DNA of 64,000 nucleotides, taken from the NCBI GenBank assembly GCA_037176705.1, contig CM073885.1:218376290-218440289 (forward strand), given 5' to 3'. This document shows positions 12,295 through 22,455 of the stretch, piece by piece. This DNA comes from Molossus alvarezi (lineage: Eukaryota; Chordata; Mammalia; Chiroptera; Molossidae). A program made the translations under genes and the position numbers. Within the stretch, counting starts at the first letter, position 1. Every line of letters starts with the position of its first letter. The notes below the pieces were generated by a model. That model ran no database searches and was not told the origin of the DNA. It saw nothing but the letters and a program-made list of their open reading frames with translations.

Positions 12295-12332
12295 TTACTG
12301 TGAAGCAAAATAAGCCTTCAAGTGTCCCTTAC
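12295..12332 (-). CDS. BMP2K: BMP2K short-isoform C-terminus (exon 14 read-through)
   Basis: If the exon 14 donor is not used, the frame continues from SS (the second Ser spans the donor) as KGHLKAYFASQ and stops at TAA (12297-12295). The same ending, SSKGHLKAYFASQ, is the one I recall for the human BMP2K short form. The short form therefore lacks the whole long C-terminus with its DPF-type motifs. Confidence 0.85.
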
Positions 12333-12490
12333 TTGATCTTAGAAGGTCAAATTCTCTGTCCAACAGTTCTTCTTCTGTTAACTTGGAGAAATTATCCTCT
12401 CCAAAAGGATTCCACCCTGACATATCAGGTGGGTTACTGATGTTCTTCTGATTTGTAATATTTGCAACTGCCTCTTTATCAGCAACTGAC
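12333..12490 (-). CDS. BMP2K: BMP2K exon 14: NPF motif; shared by long and short forms
   Basis: 158 bp to the long-form donor. One base completes Arg, then SVADKEAVANITNQKNISNP, PDMSGWNPFGEDNFSKLTEE and ELLDREFDLLRS, ending one base into an Asn codon. GWNPFG contains an NPF motif, a ligand for EH-domain endocytic proteins. The GEDNFSKLTEEELL block is shared with AAK1. Acceptor CTCTAG, donor GTAAGGG. Confidence 0.96.
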
Positions 12491-12605
12491 CTAGAGTAAA
12501 AATTAAGAAAAGAAAAATCAGGGAAAAAAACATTAGAATTGAATTTTTTAAATGCCCTACTTTATAAATGCTTAGAACAGATCGCTGCATTATGATGAAG
12601 ATGGC

Positions 12606-12835
12606 AGAAAAAGGCATGGATTGAGAAAGACCACCTAGGATCTGAACAGGCTCCATAACGTCACTAGCTGTGTAACCTTAACCAAGTACCTTAACCTCTC
12701 TATGTCTCCGCCTCCTCATCTATAAAAGAGGAGTAACAGTATCTACCTCATAGGATTACTGAGAAGATTAAATGATTTAATACACATAAAGCAGTGTCTG
12801 GTAAAAATATAATAAACAATAAATATTAACTATTA
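12606..12835 (+). mobile_element. MIR SINE
   Basis: 'ctagctgtgtaaccttaacc', 'cttaacctctctatgtctcc', 'ctcatctataaaagaggagt' and 'aagcagtgtctggtaaaaat' are in MIR order. It ends 116 bp from exon 14's acceptor. Confidence 0.85.
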
Positions 12836-13324
12836 TCATAGTGAACAGGCCTTAAAATTAAAATCGGTAGCCATATCAAACAGTTATCACTCTAAAATTA
12901 CTGCTGAGTAAGGCAATCTTATGTCCCTATTGTGAGAAATCACAATTATGTTCCTTTTGACAAAGGCATTCTTTCTATAGCTACCAAAAAGTGATTAACT
13001 GCTAGAATTGCTTTATGAATTAGCGAAAACTAGATGAGGGTTATTTTCTGTAGAGTAAATCTTTCATGGTATTTAAAGTATCTACAGTCCAGGGGGCCTT
13101 GGACCACTGGTTCTATGAAAGTTATCTAATAGGCAGCTTTTGAGAGAAGATGAGAGCCTAAAGACGTCTTAACCTAAGAATCCCTGGGCACCTCTCCCTC
13201 CTTCAACCAAGCCTGCAAATACAGCATAGGAACGAGGCAATGTAAAAAAGCTGTCAAGTTCATTTCTATTTCGGATTCAGATGTTCTAACATTGGTAATG
13301 GACTAACAATCTCTATGTGCTTCT

Positions 13325-13566
13325 TTTTTTTTTTATTTCTCACCAGAGAATATGTTAACTGATTTTAGAGGAAGGAGGGAGACAGAGGGGGACAGAGGGA
13401 GGGAAACAGAGATGTGAGAGAGAAACATTGATCGGGAAGTCTCCCATACACGTTCCAACCAGGGATCAAGCCCACAACCTAGGTATGTGCTCTGACTGGG
13501 ACTCAAACCCGTAATCTTTTGGTATACAGGATGACGCTCTAACCAACTAAGCCACACTGGCCATGG
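13325..13566 (-). mobile_element. Ves-related SINE, older variant
   Basis: Plus strand 'gattttagaggaaggaggga' to 'ctaagccacactggccatgg'. Target duplication 'ctctatgtgcttct' (13311-13324) against 'ctctatgttcttct' (13567-13580). Confidence 0.88.
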
Positions 13567-14044
13567 CTCTATGTTCTTCTAAAGAAGTATCTCGATTTTG
13601 CAAGTCTTGACATTCCCCCCTTAAATTCACCTACCCCCTGGGAGCTCCCTGCCATTGCCACCACACAGGTCTTAACGGGGAAAAGAGGGCAAAAGTTGCT
13701 CATTTTAATCCCTGGTCCAAGCCCCCTCAGTAGAGCTGACCCAAGAATGAAATATGTAAACAACTGCTGAAAGCTAGAGGAAAATAAACATTATAATTGT
13801 CCAACAAGAAGATAATAAATATAATTCAGTTTAGAATTCATTTTGGGAATGCAACAACCACCAAGTGAGTCTGCCTCCATATGACACAGTCCCATCTCTA
13901 ACTCAAAAACTATCTTCAAGGACTTTCAAAACTAAAAATGGGCATTCTCTTCCTGCCTGTCAATGATTCTTTTCAGAACGTTCTGATTCCTTATCTTTAT
14001 CATCCTCCTCCTGTTCCTGGGATGAATTAATGAATTCTTCTCGG

Positions 14045-14258
14045 TAGACTGTAACTCAGTGGGGCTGGGGAGGAGGGAGTGGCGTGGCTTAAACAGGTAT
14101 TAAAATAGTCTACAAGCTCTCTGATACTCTGCCCTTCCAAGGGTAGAACCAAATTCCCTGCCCTTGAATGTGGGCTAGATCCAGTGACTTGATTGTAACA
14201 AATAAAATATGCCAAATAATACCAGTGTGTGACTTCTGAGACTAGGTCATAAAAGGTA
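14045..14258 (+). mobile_element. MLT1 LTR, 5' part
   Basis: 'ctgtaactcagtggggctgg', 'ctctgatactctgcccttcc', 'gccttgaatgtgggctagat'-like wording and 'gactaggtcataaaaggtac' are MLT1 landmarks. It continues at 16544. Confidence 0.8.
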
Positions 14259-14266
14259 CTGCAGGT

Positions 14267-14300
<34 letters not shown>

Positions 14301-14839
14301 CTCTGTGCAGGGGGTGTTTAAACCCACATTATTATTATTATTATTATTTTAAATCTTTATTGTTGAATGTAGAATGTATTACAGATGTTCCACATTTTTC
14401 CCCCATTGACCCTCTCTCTCCTCCCCCCTCCCGCCCACCTTTCCCCACACTATTGTCTGTGTCCATTGGTTATGCATATAAGTTTTTTGGTTTATTTCTT
14501 CCCAACTCCCCAACCCCTTTCCCTTCGAGGTTTGTCAGTCTAGCAATGAATTTGTACTTCTTTATCCCTTCACCTTTTTCACCCATTCCCCCAACCCCCT
14601 TCCCATCTGGCAACCAACAAAATGTTCTCTGTATCTATGAGAATGTTTCTGTTCTACCTGTTCATTTTGTTTGTAGATTCCATTGTTGATAGATATGTAT
14701 TCATTGCCATTTTGTCTGTTCATATATTTTATCTTTTTCTTCAAAAAGACCTTTCATCATTTCATATAGTAATGGTTTGGTAGTGATGAACTCCTTTAAC
14801 TTTTTCTTGTCTGGGAAAGTCTTTATATGGCCATCAATT

Positions 14840-15275
14840 CTAGGTATGACAGTTTTGCAGGATAGAGTAACTTGGTTGTAGATTCTTGCTTTTCATCACT
14901 CTGAATATTTCTTGCCTCTCCCTTCTGGCCTGTAAAGTTTCTTTTGAGAAATCAGCTGACAGCCTAATGGGAACTCCCTTGTAGGTAACTAGCTGCCTTT
15001 CTCTTGCTGCTTTTAAGATTCTCTCTTTGTCTTGAACCTTTTGCATTTTGATGATGAAGTGTTTTGGTGTGGGCCTCTTGGGGTTCCTCTTGTTTGGGAC
15101 TCTCTGTGCTTCCTGGACTTGTATGTCTGTTTCCTTCACCAAGTTAGGAAAGTTTTCTGCCATTATTGTTTCAAACAGGTTTTCGATTTCTTGTTCTCGC
15201 TCTTCTCCTTCTGGCACCCCCAAGATGCGAATGTTGGCACGCTTGAGGTTGTCCCAGAAGCCCCTTACACTATCC
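14840..15275 (-). pseudogene. HAL1 ORF1, C-terminal half (RRM and C-terminal domain)
   Basis: Shifted one frame from the N-terminal half. It contains NLKRANIRILGVPEGEERE, then ENFPNLVKETDIQVQEAQRV and VPIRLSADFSKETLQARRER. This is the conserved RNA-binding C-terminal domain of LINE-1 ORF1p, including the ILGVPE and ADFS-TLQARR signatures. Apart from the slip it is still open, so the insertion is not very old. Confidence 0.85.
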
Positions 15276-15644
15276 TCATTTTTTTGGATTCTTTTTTTCT
15301 TTTTGTTGTTCTGATTGGGCGTTTTTTGCTTCTTTATATTCCAAATCGATGGTTTGCTTCTTGGATTTACGTACTCTATTATTGAAGCTGTGTAAATTAT
15401 TCTTTATTTCAGTTAATGCCTCCTTCAATTCTGACTGTGCTTGCATCATTTCTGACTGGTCCTTTTTTATGCTCTTGAGGCCCTCCCTAAGTTCACTGAG
15501 GTTCTCACTGAGTTCACTGAGCATCCTTATAAGCAGTATTGTGAACTCAGCATCTGTTAGGTTGCTTATCTCCATTTCGCTTAGTTCTTTTCCTGGGGTT
15601 TTGTTCTGTTCTTTCATTTGGGACCTGTTTCTTTGTCTCCTCAT
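15276..15644 (-). pseudogene. HAL1 ORF1, N-terminal half
   Basis: 122-residue frame with a Lys/Arg/Gln-rich start, then a heptad-like coiled coil (LSELSENLSELREGLKSIKK and SEMMQAQSELKEALTEIKNN). It ends at a TGA created by a one-base frame slip in an A7 run (15280-15288). L1 ORF1p forms trimers through this coiled coil and binds RNA. Confidence 0.8.
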
Positions 15645-16543
15645 TTTGGCTGCCTCCCTGTGTTTGTTTCTGTGTATTACTTAACGAGCGGTATGGGGCT
15701 AGCTGACACCAGATGCTGCTCCTTTGAAAGAATTTAAGAAAAACCTGAAGCAGGATCTAAGACAGGCCAATCCTATGGTTAAGCAACTGGCAACAGCTTG
15801 GCTGGGCCTGAAAGCTGGGTGGGGCGGGGCCTCAGGGAGTCACCAGGGTGGGGCTACCAGTGTGAGCCAGGTTGCTAGAGTCCCAGATATGGCTTCTGTC
15901 TGCCACCCCGGGAAGGGCTCACCAAAGGAACAAAGGCCTCTGACAGCCCGTTTGTCCCGGAGAAAGCCCCCTCTCCAGCCCTCGCTCCAGTGCCAAACAG
16001 CTCAGTTCTTCCCTGTATGTCTCTGGCGCCCCTAGAGCTGCCTCCCCTCCGAGCTTAGAGGGAGAGAGTCCGATAAGTCCGTGCGCGGACCCTTTAAGGA
16101 GCTGCCTGGGGCTCCAGCCGCCTCAGCTTCCCTGAGCCTCAGTTCCTGCTGGTTTTTCCAGCCAGAAGTTATGGAGACTTCTCTTCCTGGCACTGGAACC
16201 CTGAGCGGGTCACCTGGCGTGGGACAGGGACCCCTCAGTCCTCAGGAGGGACCTTCCCAGGCAAGGTGTCCTCCTGATTTTTATCCGCCACACTTCGGTG
16301 TGGGACCAGCCCGTCTTGCCACTGGCCCTTGTGCCTCCGCCCCTCCGCCCCTCCTACCAGTCTGGATGTGGCTGCTGCTTTAATTCCGTAGTTGTAGGAC
16401 TTCCATTCAGCTTGATTTCAGGCAGTTTTGAATGATGGTTGTTCTGCAGTTTAGTTGTAACTTTGATGTGGTTGTGGGAGGACGCGATACCGCGTTTACC
16501 TACGCCACCATCTTGACCGGAAGTCCCCTGCAGGTTCCTTTTT

Positions 16544-16908
16544 ACCCTTTCCTTTGGACCACTCATTCTGGGAGAAATCAGAATAAATGATTCCCTATTC
16601 AAAACGGTCTTTGGCTTTGCTAAGGAGAATACTTAAGCAACCTTTGGGAAAGATCCACATGGCAGTGAACTGAGGCCTCCTGCCCAAAGCCATGAGTGAG
16701 TCATCTTATCAACAGATTCTCCAGAACCAGTCAAGCCCATTCCCTGGACATAACCACACAGCTAAGCCACTCCTAAATTCCTGACCCACACAGCTAAGCC
16801 ACTCCTAAATTCCTGACCCAATGAAAGTGTGTAAGATATTTATCATTGTTTTAAACCACTAAGTTTTACAATAATTTATTATGTAGCAACAAATAACTAA
16901 TACAACAG
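16544..16908 (+). mobile_element. MLT1 LTR, 3' part
   Basis: 'ccactcattctgggagaaat', 'ggcagtgaactgaggcctcc', 'ttttaaaccactaagtttta' and 'gtagcaacaaataactaata' follow MLT1 order. The matching 5' part is at 14045-14258. The HAL1 separates them. Confidence 0.85.
16755..16818. repeat. Tandem duplication inside the MLT1, 32-bp unit
   Basis: Two perfect copies (16755-16786, 16787-16818) of a unit beginning 'cacacagctaagccactcct'. Confidence 0.96.
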
Positions 16909-17024
16909 AACAATTTATATCATAAGATAATATATGCATATGTTTATTTATTTAACTATTATTTGAATACACCATGGTAATACTCACCAATATTCATACT
17001 AAAGATATATTAACAGAGTGGAGG

Positions 17025-17235
17025 AGCCCGGCCAGTGTGATTCAGTGGATTGAACGTCACCCCATGTACTGAAAGGTCCCAGTTTGATTCCCGGTCAGGG
17101 CGCATGTTCGTGTTGTGGCCTTGATCCCCAGTGGGGGCATGCAGGAGGCAGCCGATCGATGGTTCTCTCTCACATCAATGTTTCTATCTCTCTCTCTCTC
17201 CCAAAAATCAATGAATCCATATTTTTTAAAAAGAA
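17025..17235 (+). mobile_element. Ves SINE, short-tail type
   Basis: 'gagcccggccagtgtgattc' to 'ctctcccaaaaatcaatg'. Imperfect target duplication 'acagagtggag' (17013-17023) and 'acacagtggag' (17236-17246). Confidence 0.9.
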
Positions 17236-19584
17236 ACACAGTGGAGAACAGAAATTTCAGAAGATTAAGTCGGAAATAAAAGGAAACAATAATGCTAACC
17301 AACATATTGACCCTTTCCCTCTTCTACTCAGATATCCCTTCTAGAGCCAAACATGTACCCCCTGACTAAGTCTAAGCAGAAATATTTTTTACAGAGCACC
17401 TTTTAAACTGTTACAGAAGATATCACTCAACATATAATCCTTTGTATAAGACTGATATTAAATAGGAATAACAGTAGTGGAACAGCACTGAGGCACCAAG
17501 TGTGACTGGAGCAGTGTCCCTGTGGGAAGTTCTGTTCCTAACATCTGTCTGCCAAGTACATAGTAACTGTTTCTACCCATCCAATCATTGCCATTTTCCT
17601 GCTCCATTCTCTCATCTCCCGCAACACATATCACCACAGGAGTGTAATAAAACAAGTCTTACACATTTTTAGATTCCCAACCCAATATTTCCCAAACTCG
17701 GGTATGCAAGATAATTCTGATGGTAAACCTTATTTTATTTTCATTTTAAAATTATACAGAAATTAGAAAAATATTTATCTAACACATCACATTCTATTTT
17801 TTGAACAATATCACTAGAGATGAGATTTGAGAAGACAGTGCTGTGGTAATTCGCAGGAGTTAGAGGTCTCTCAGCACCTTGAATACTTATGTGTGTCTCA
17901 AATCTCTGGATACTCATCTTCCTTTATAACTAATCAGAAGCTTAGATAATAATATGCTATGAAGCACTAATATGAATTCTCTCATGAATTTCCAAGTCTC
18001 CATTCTTGTCAGTGATACAACTTTATCTCCAGAGGCTGGTAATCCTTTAGAATACAAAGTATACATAAATATATTTTGTGTCAGATTACAGTTCAATATT
18101 TTTGCATTTTCCAACCACATACACTAGACAAAATTGGCATTTTTGATGCTAGCTAACATCAAAAGTAAAATAAATAAATCACCCAATTAATACAATGCTT
18201 CATCAGTCTCTAAAACTAAACAATATCAAGTAGAATATCCTGTTTTTAATGAAGAATACAACTATTCCACTCTTATCCCTAGAGGACTCATTTTCGGGTA
18301 TGTCTTTTTGTCAGTTTATTAGATTGCTACTTGCATTTCAGAGATTATATTTTATTGCTTTAATTTATTTAAAATATATAATGTTATTTGTATTAATTTT
18401 ATTATTTACAATAATGCTATCAACTTATTAAAGAAAAAAAGTGCTACATGGGTAAATCAAAAAATTGAAACTACAGTCTGCAAATGAGAAAGAGTCTGCC
18501 AACACTGATCTGGACCTTTAAACCAGTCTGGATATTATGACCCGCTCTCTACTTAGACATGCTGGTCCTAATTCATGTACCTCAAGTTCTGACTTAGGAA
18601 GGCACTTTAAAACATTAGCTGTTTCCTCGCTCCCCCTGCCCCACATGCCCAGGTTGTGAGGTATATATACTATAGCAAACTGTATACTTTAGCTCTCCCT
18701 TGACATGTTCAGTGAACAAGTATGCTACTATTGTTGCTATTTTTCATGCTCAATTCCTAGCTAAATCTTATCGATACCTTCTCCCAGCTAATGTTTCATA
18801 TCCTGAAATAGTGTTGTATGAGAACTTGATGTTTTAACAGCCAAAGTTCTAACAGCTACTTCTTCCTATGTATCTAAACATATTAAGACGTATTCATAAT
18901 GGTCAATAGATTTCTTAATTACAAAATCCTGAAGCATTACCCATATCAAATCTAAGTTTGAGAAAATTTATCACAATTCTTTCGTTTATTATACTACTTT
19001 CCAATATGAATTATCCATGAAAAAATAACTCTACTAACCAATGTATCTATTTAATGAAAATACACTGTTTCCCCTCTATGTTATGGTAACCATAAGCTTG
19101 CTGTACCATACATCTTAAAAAAGAAGCAAATGGCACATTAAAGAGTTTTGTTATTGGTTTAAATTAAACCAAACTAGATAATTTTTATGACTAAATATTA
19201 TCAAATTAATTAAAAATAACAACAAATAAATAAAAAAGTGCATTAACTTGTCTGTAAGGATTATTTTTTTAAACTACTAAAGTAGCTTGTTAGGGTTTTG
19301 TGTTTCTACTTAAATTACAAAGAATGTCTTATCATCTAAGCCAATACTTTCCTTAACCTTAAATGCTCCTGAATGTTATAAGATGTATACACAAATAGCA
19401 GTTAGCCAAATTAACTAATAGAAATGCAAGCAAGGGTGGGGATGCACAGAACGAGCAAGAGGACAGGGGGTGCTCTACAGAAAGATGGGCTCTAAAGTAA
19501 TGCAGGAGCCACATAATGACTCCACCCCGCAACTACACCTCCTTCCACAAGAATTCCCTTTGCATTCACTGGAAAAATACTTGC

Positions 19585-19769
19585 CTATTGGCACTATACG
19601 AGGAGTCCACTATGGTTCCAACCTGAGCTGGAAGTGATGAAGTGTAGGAGACTAAGGTCGGTGAGAACTCTTGAGGGGAGGTCAGATACTCAGATGACAC
19701 TTGTTGTTGAGACTGCTGAGGTTGAGCTAGCATTTGCTGATGCAAGAAAGCCTGCTGATATCGCTGCAC
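19585..19769 (-). CDS. BMP2K: BMP2K exon 13: Gln-rich region, GC splice donor
   Basis: 185 bp, starting on a codon boundary: VQRYQQAFLHQQMLAQPQQS, QQQVSSEYLTSPQEFSPTLV and SYTSSLPAQVGTIVDSSYSA, then N and two bases of an Arg codon. The acceptor is TTTCAG. The donor is GCAAGT (19584-19579): AG|GCAAGT is the standard GC-AG donor consensus and is the only boundary that keeps frame with exon 14. Using the GT four bases downstream puts a stop four codons later, inside exon 14. Confidence 0.95.
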
Positions 19770-20350
19770 CTGAAACAAGTAATTATACAAAACAAAACTC
19801 AACTTCACTTACGCACTATCAGTCCTATACCTATTTACTATGTTCCTTCTTTTCACATTGGCAACAAAATCAAAAACTTAAGAAGCAATTCACTACTAGA
19901 AAAATACAGCAAGATGGAGCTAGGCTAACATGGCAGTATTTAAAAATTCTCCTTTACATATTTTAAGACAATAGAGTAGTTTAAAGTCTTTATGGTACTA
20001 TGGCTGCTGTAAAGAAAAGTCAAACTATTCTCTGAAGCAAGGGTAATTTTCCCTTGGCTTTATTTTTCTTCAACTGACATTTGCCAAGTGAAAGAGACAT
20101 ATGACAAAAAGATCATAAGTTATACTATGAGATAAACAAAAAATACTATCAGTTACAATACGCCAAATTCAGATGCTATAGTTCAGCCTACTTTAAAACT
20201 GCTTAAGAATACATGACTGGCTTCAATCAAATACATGTAATTAACTAACTTGAACTGATTTTGAGTAATTAAATTCTGAATAATATCACTCATACTGTGA
20301 ATTCCAATAGTAATTCAGAGAGAAATCTGCAGAAATTATGTAACACCTAC
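19770..20350 (-). other. BMP2K: Intron 12 of BMP2K (581 bp)
   Basis: Shortest intron in the window, GT-AG, AT-rich, with no repeat recognised. Confidence 0.9.
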
Positions 20351-20449
20351 CATTGCAGGATACTGTGGTGCAGAAGGCTGTGGCTGAGATACAGAATGCA
20401 TTAAAAACTGTTGCTGAAGTATTTGTTTCTGCTGCATTGCATGTTGATA
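20351..20449 (-). CDS. BMP2K: BMP2K exon 12: Gln-rich region
   Basis: 99 bp, phase 0 at both ends (33 codons): YQHAMQQKQILQQQFLMHSV then SQPQPSAPQYPAM. It is skippable without a frameshift. Acceptor TTGTAG, donor GTAGGTG. Confidence 0.95.
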
Positions 20450-21697
20450 CTACAATGAGAAAAGCAAACAACTTCATCAGTATTACTCATGCCTTTTTTG
20501 TGCCACAGTCTTTTTTTTTAAATACTGATCTTACTGTAACAATGGCTTGGGTACTCAGGAGTCCAAACACCTATGTAAACTAGCTATAGTCAGTGACTAT
20601 AACTTATATATGCTTATTGGAAATGGTTTCAGAATTATCAGTGAAAACAATGGATTCAACTAAAACCATTACCAGCACAGTTTAAGGATGTTGGGAAGAA
20701 ACCTAAACCTAAACACATTTACCAGTTGATGGAGACCTGAAGTTACTTGGGTCCAGGACTAACTATAGTGCATTCCCCCACTCCTCTATCTCCCTTTCAA
20801 CGATATCTTCTGGCCATCACCTACTTAACCACCCTCCACTTGGGGTCTATCAGTCAAGGCCAGAGGAGGGAGGCACCCATGAGAAGTCCCATGCATATAA
20901 TGGGCTCAAAAATATTTCAGGAAAAGATGATGGTGACAGTCATTACATTTAAAATAGTTCCGTGAGCCCTGGCCGGTTTGGCTCAGCGGTTAGAGCGTCG
21001 GCCTGTGTTCCGGAGAGACCCAGGTTCAGTTTCCATTAAGGGCACGTACCCGGGTTACAGTTTGTCCCTGGCCCTGGTTAGGTCGTGTGGGTGGCAACCA
21101 CTCGAAGTGTCCCTTTCACGTCAATGTTTCTCTCTCTCTCTCTCTCTACCCCTCCCACTCTATCTGAACAAAATATCAAACAAATAAAATAAAATAAAGT
21201 AAAATAAACTAGAAATTTGCAGGTTCTGATGAGGGAAAGCACAGAACAGAACATAAGGTCATTTTTTAAATGCCTCCCTCCACCATCCACAAACACACCA
21301 ACCCAACCACAAATATAACAAAACTCAACACAATGTTATTCCTGAAAGCTTAATATCACCTTTCCAAAAACAACATAATTATAATCAATGTATTTGAACT
21401 CAAAATGTAACTAAAAAAAATTATCATAAATTGCAGTGCTTATACATGATGCCAAATGACTAGATGAACATTCTTTGCTTCATAAAGCCATGATGCAACT
21501 ATTCCAGCAGACTATTCTTAAGTAGCTCACAGAATGCAAATAAAATACATATTCTTTAGTAGTCAGAAAATTGAGCAAAATGTTTACTTAGATCTATAGT
21601 TCAAGGTGCCCATAATAAGAAAAGGAATTCACTGATATTCAAAAGCTGCATGAATTTCCTAACACTACTTTCATATCTAAAGTAACAAAAGACTTAC
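20450..21697 (-). other. BMP2K: Intron 11 of BMP2K (1.2 kb)
   Basis: GT-AG intron. One Ves SINE at 20966-21205. 21210-21690 and 20460-20960 show nothing recognisable. Confidence 0.9.
20966..21205 (+). mobile_element. Ves SINE, long-tail type lacking the tail motif
   Basis: 'gccctggccggtttggctca' to 'ctatctgaacaaaatatcaa', then a (AAATA)n-like tail. The usual 'gtcctcgggtgaggatt' is missing. No clear target duplication. Confidence 0.9.
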
Positions 21698-21882
21698 CTG
21701 CTGCATATAAGCATCCTGTTGCTGCTGTTGCTGCTGGTGAGGGTGACGATGCTGTAAATGAAGCTGCTGCAGTCTCCAATCTCCCTGCTGTAGCTGCTGA
21801 AGTACTCTGTGCTGCTGTGGAGGCTGCTGAGGGGGCCCCTGACTCAGTAAAACCTCAGGGCCAATTCCAGCTCTCAGTGCTC
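21698..21882 (-). CDS. BMP2K: BMP2K exon 11: Gln-rich region with short Q tract
   Basis: 185 bp. Two bases complete Gly, then ALRAGIGPEVLLSQGPPQQP, PQQHRVLQQLQQGDWRLQQL and HLQHRHPHQQQQQQQDAYMQ, then Q, ending on a codon boundary. Human BIKE carries a long poly-Gln run followed by a poly-His run between HPH and LLQDAYMQQ. Here there are only seven Gln and no His run. The Q codons are mixed CAG/CAA. Acceptor TTTTTAG, donor GTAAGTC. Confidence 0.96.
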
Positions 21883-22179
21883 CTAAAAAGAGTTTCCAAA
21901 AACTTACATTAACATACTCATGGATTTCAACAAAATGGCTCTATTTCAAAACACTAATTTCAATAATCATTTAACCAAGGCATTTATATCCTTATTTTAT
22001 AATACAGAAACTTCCATAACCATATAGTCTCAAGGGATTATTTACTGAAATTCTAAGTACCCATGAATGTTAATTTTGTCAGCTGCAACTTGAACAAGTC
22101 AACGTCTTAGAAACACCTCCACGAACAAGCTTCGTCTCTCCATGAACAAACGAGCCATGTCAGTTTGTTCTGCATTTCT

Positions 22180-22438
22180 CAAATATATCATGCACAGATG
22201 TGAGTCTGTGTCTCTGCCAAAATGATTCTCTCCATCTAGCATCTCACTTTCTACCTACTTATTCTTCTTATTTAAAGTTTAGCTCAAATCTCTCTTCCTT
22301 GTTACTTCATCTAATACTTCTACTTAGTTTGTAACATTTCATGCTTACACATACTAATTGTTTATCTAGGCCCCAGAAGGATGGGGTGATAACTTATTTA
22401 CTTCCTAGCACCCCAAAGGACCTTTAATACAATAGATC
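22180..22438 (+). mobile_element. L2-like LINE 3' end
   Basis: 'agcatctcactttctaccta', 'ccccagaaggatggggtgat' and 'acaatagatcaataaatgc' mirror the L2 3' terminus. Confidence 0.55.
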
Positions 22439-22455
22439 AATAAATGCTACTGCAG

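Larger units (their letters stand above)
4655..12332 (-). other. BMP2K: Intron 14 of BMP2K (7.7 kb), long form
   Basis: GT-AG intron that includes the short-form 3' end. It contains Ves SINEs at 10772, 9885, 7252, 6131 and 5141 (reverse), a bat L1/HAL1 3' end (8312-8640) and a MIR (10100-10270). Nothing is recognised in 5340-6120, 6380-7230, 7555-8300, 8645-9880, 10275-10755 or 11035-11780. Confidence 0.9.
14274..16528 (-). mobile_element. Full-length HAL1 (half-L1) retrotransposon
   Basis: On the minus strand: 5' end 'acttccggtcaagatggtgg' at 16524-16505, a GC-rich 5' UTR with CpGs (about 15650-16528), one ORF1-like coding region (15644 down to about 14840), then directly a 3' region and a poly(A) tail (plus-strand poly-T at 14274-14296). 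No ORF2 is present, which is the HAL1 structure. The perfect 15-bp target duplication 'ctgcaggttcctttt' (14259-14273, 16529-16543) shows this is one complete insertion. Confidence 0.88.
12491..19584 (-). other. BMP2K: Intron 13 of BMP2K (7.1 kb), GC-AG
   Basis: Starts GCAAGT and ends CTCTAG. It contains a Ves SINE at 17025, a MLT1 LTR split by a HAL1 (14045-16908), a reverse Ves (13325) and a MIR (12606-12835). Nothing is recognised in 12840-13310, 13585-14040 or 17250-19580. Confidence 0.9.

Noticed and set aside
14270..14297. Long T-run as a transcription terminator
   Set aside because: It is the poly(A) tail of the minus-strand HAL1, adjacent to the target duplication.
15032..15684. Plus-strand ORFs of 88-117 codons rich in Phe/Leu/Ser
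   Set aside because: Antisense of the HAL1 ORF1 coding region.
15724..16383. Plus-strand ORFs of about 100 codons in a GC-rich region resembling a CpG-island exon
   Set aside because: The GC-rich tract is the HAL1 5' UTR, bounded by its target duplication. The frames have no recognisable product.
19579..19580. GT at 19580-19579 as the real exon 13 donor
   Set aside because: It would add four bases and create an early stop in exon 14. The GC donor keeps the conserved frame.
19634..19966. 110-codon plus-strand ORF
   Set aside because: It is the antisense shadow of exon 13 and its acceptor.
20353..20583. 76-codon plus-strand ORF
   Set aside because: Antisense shadow of exon 12.
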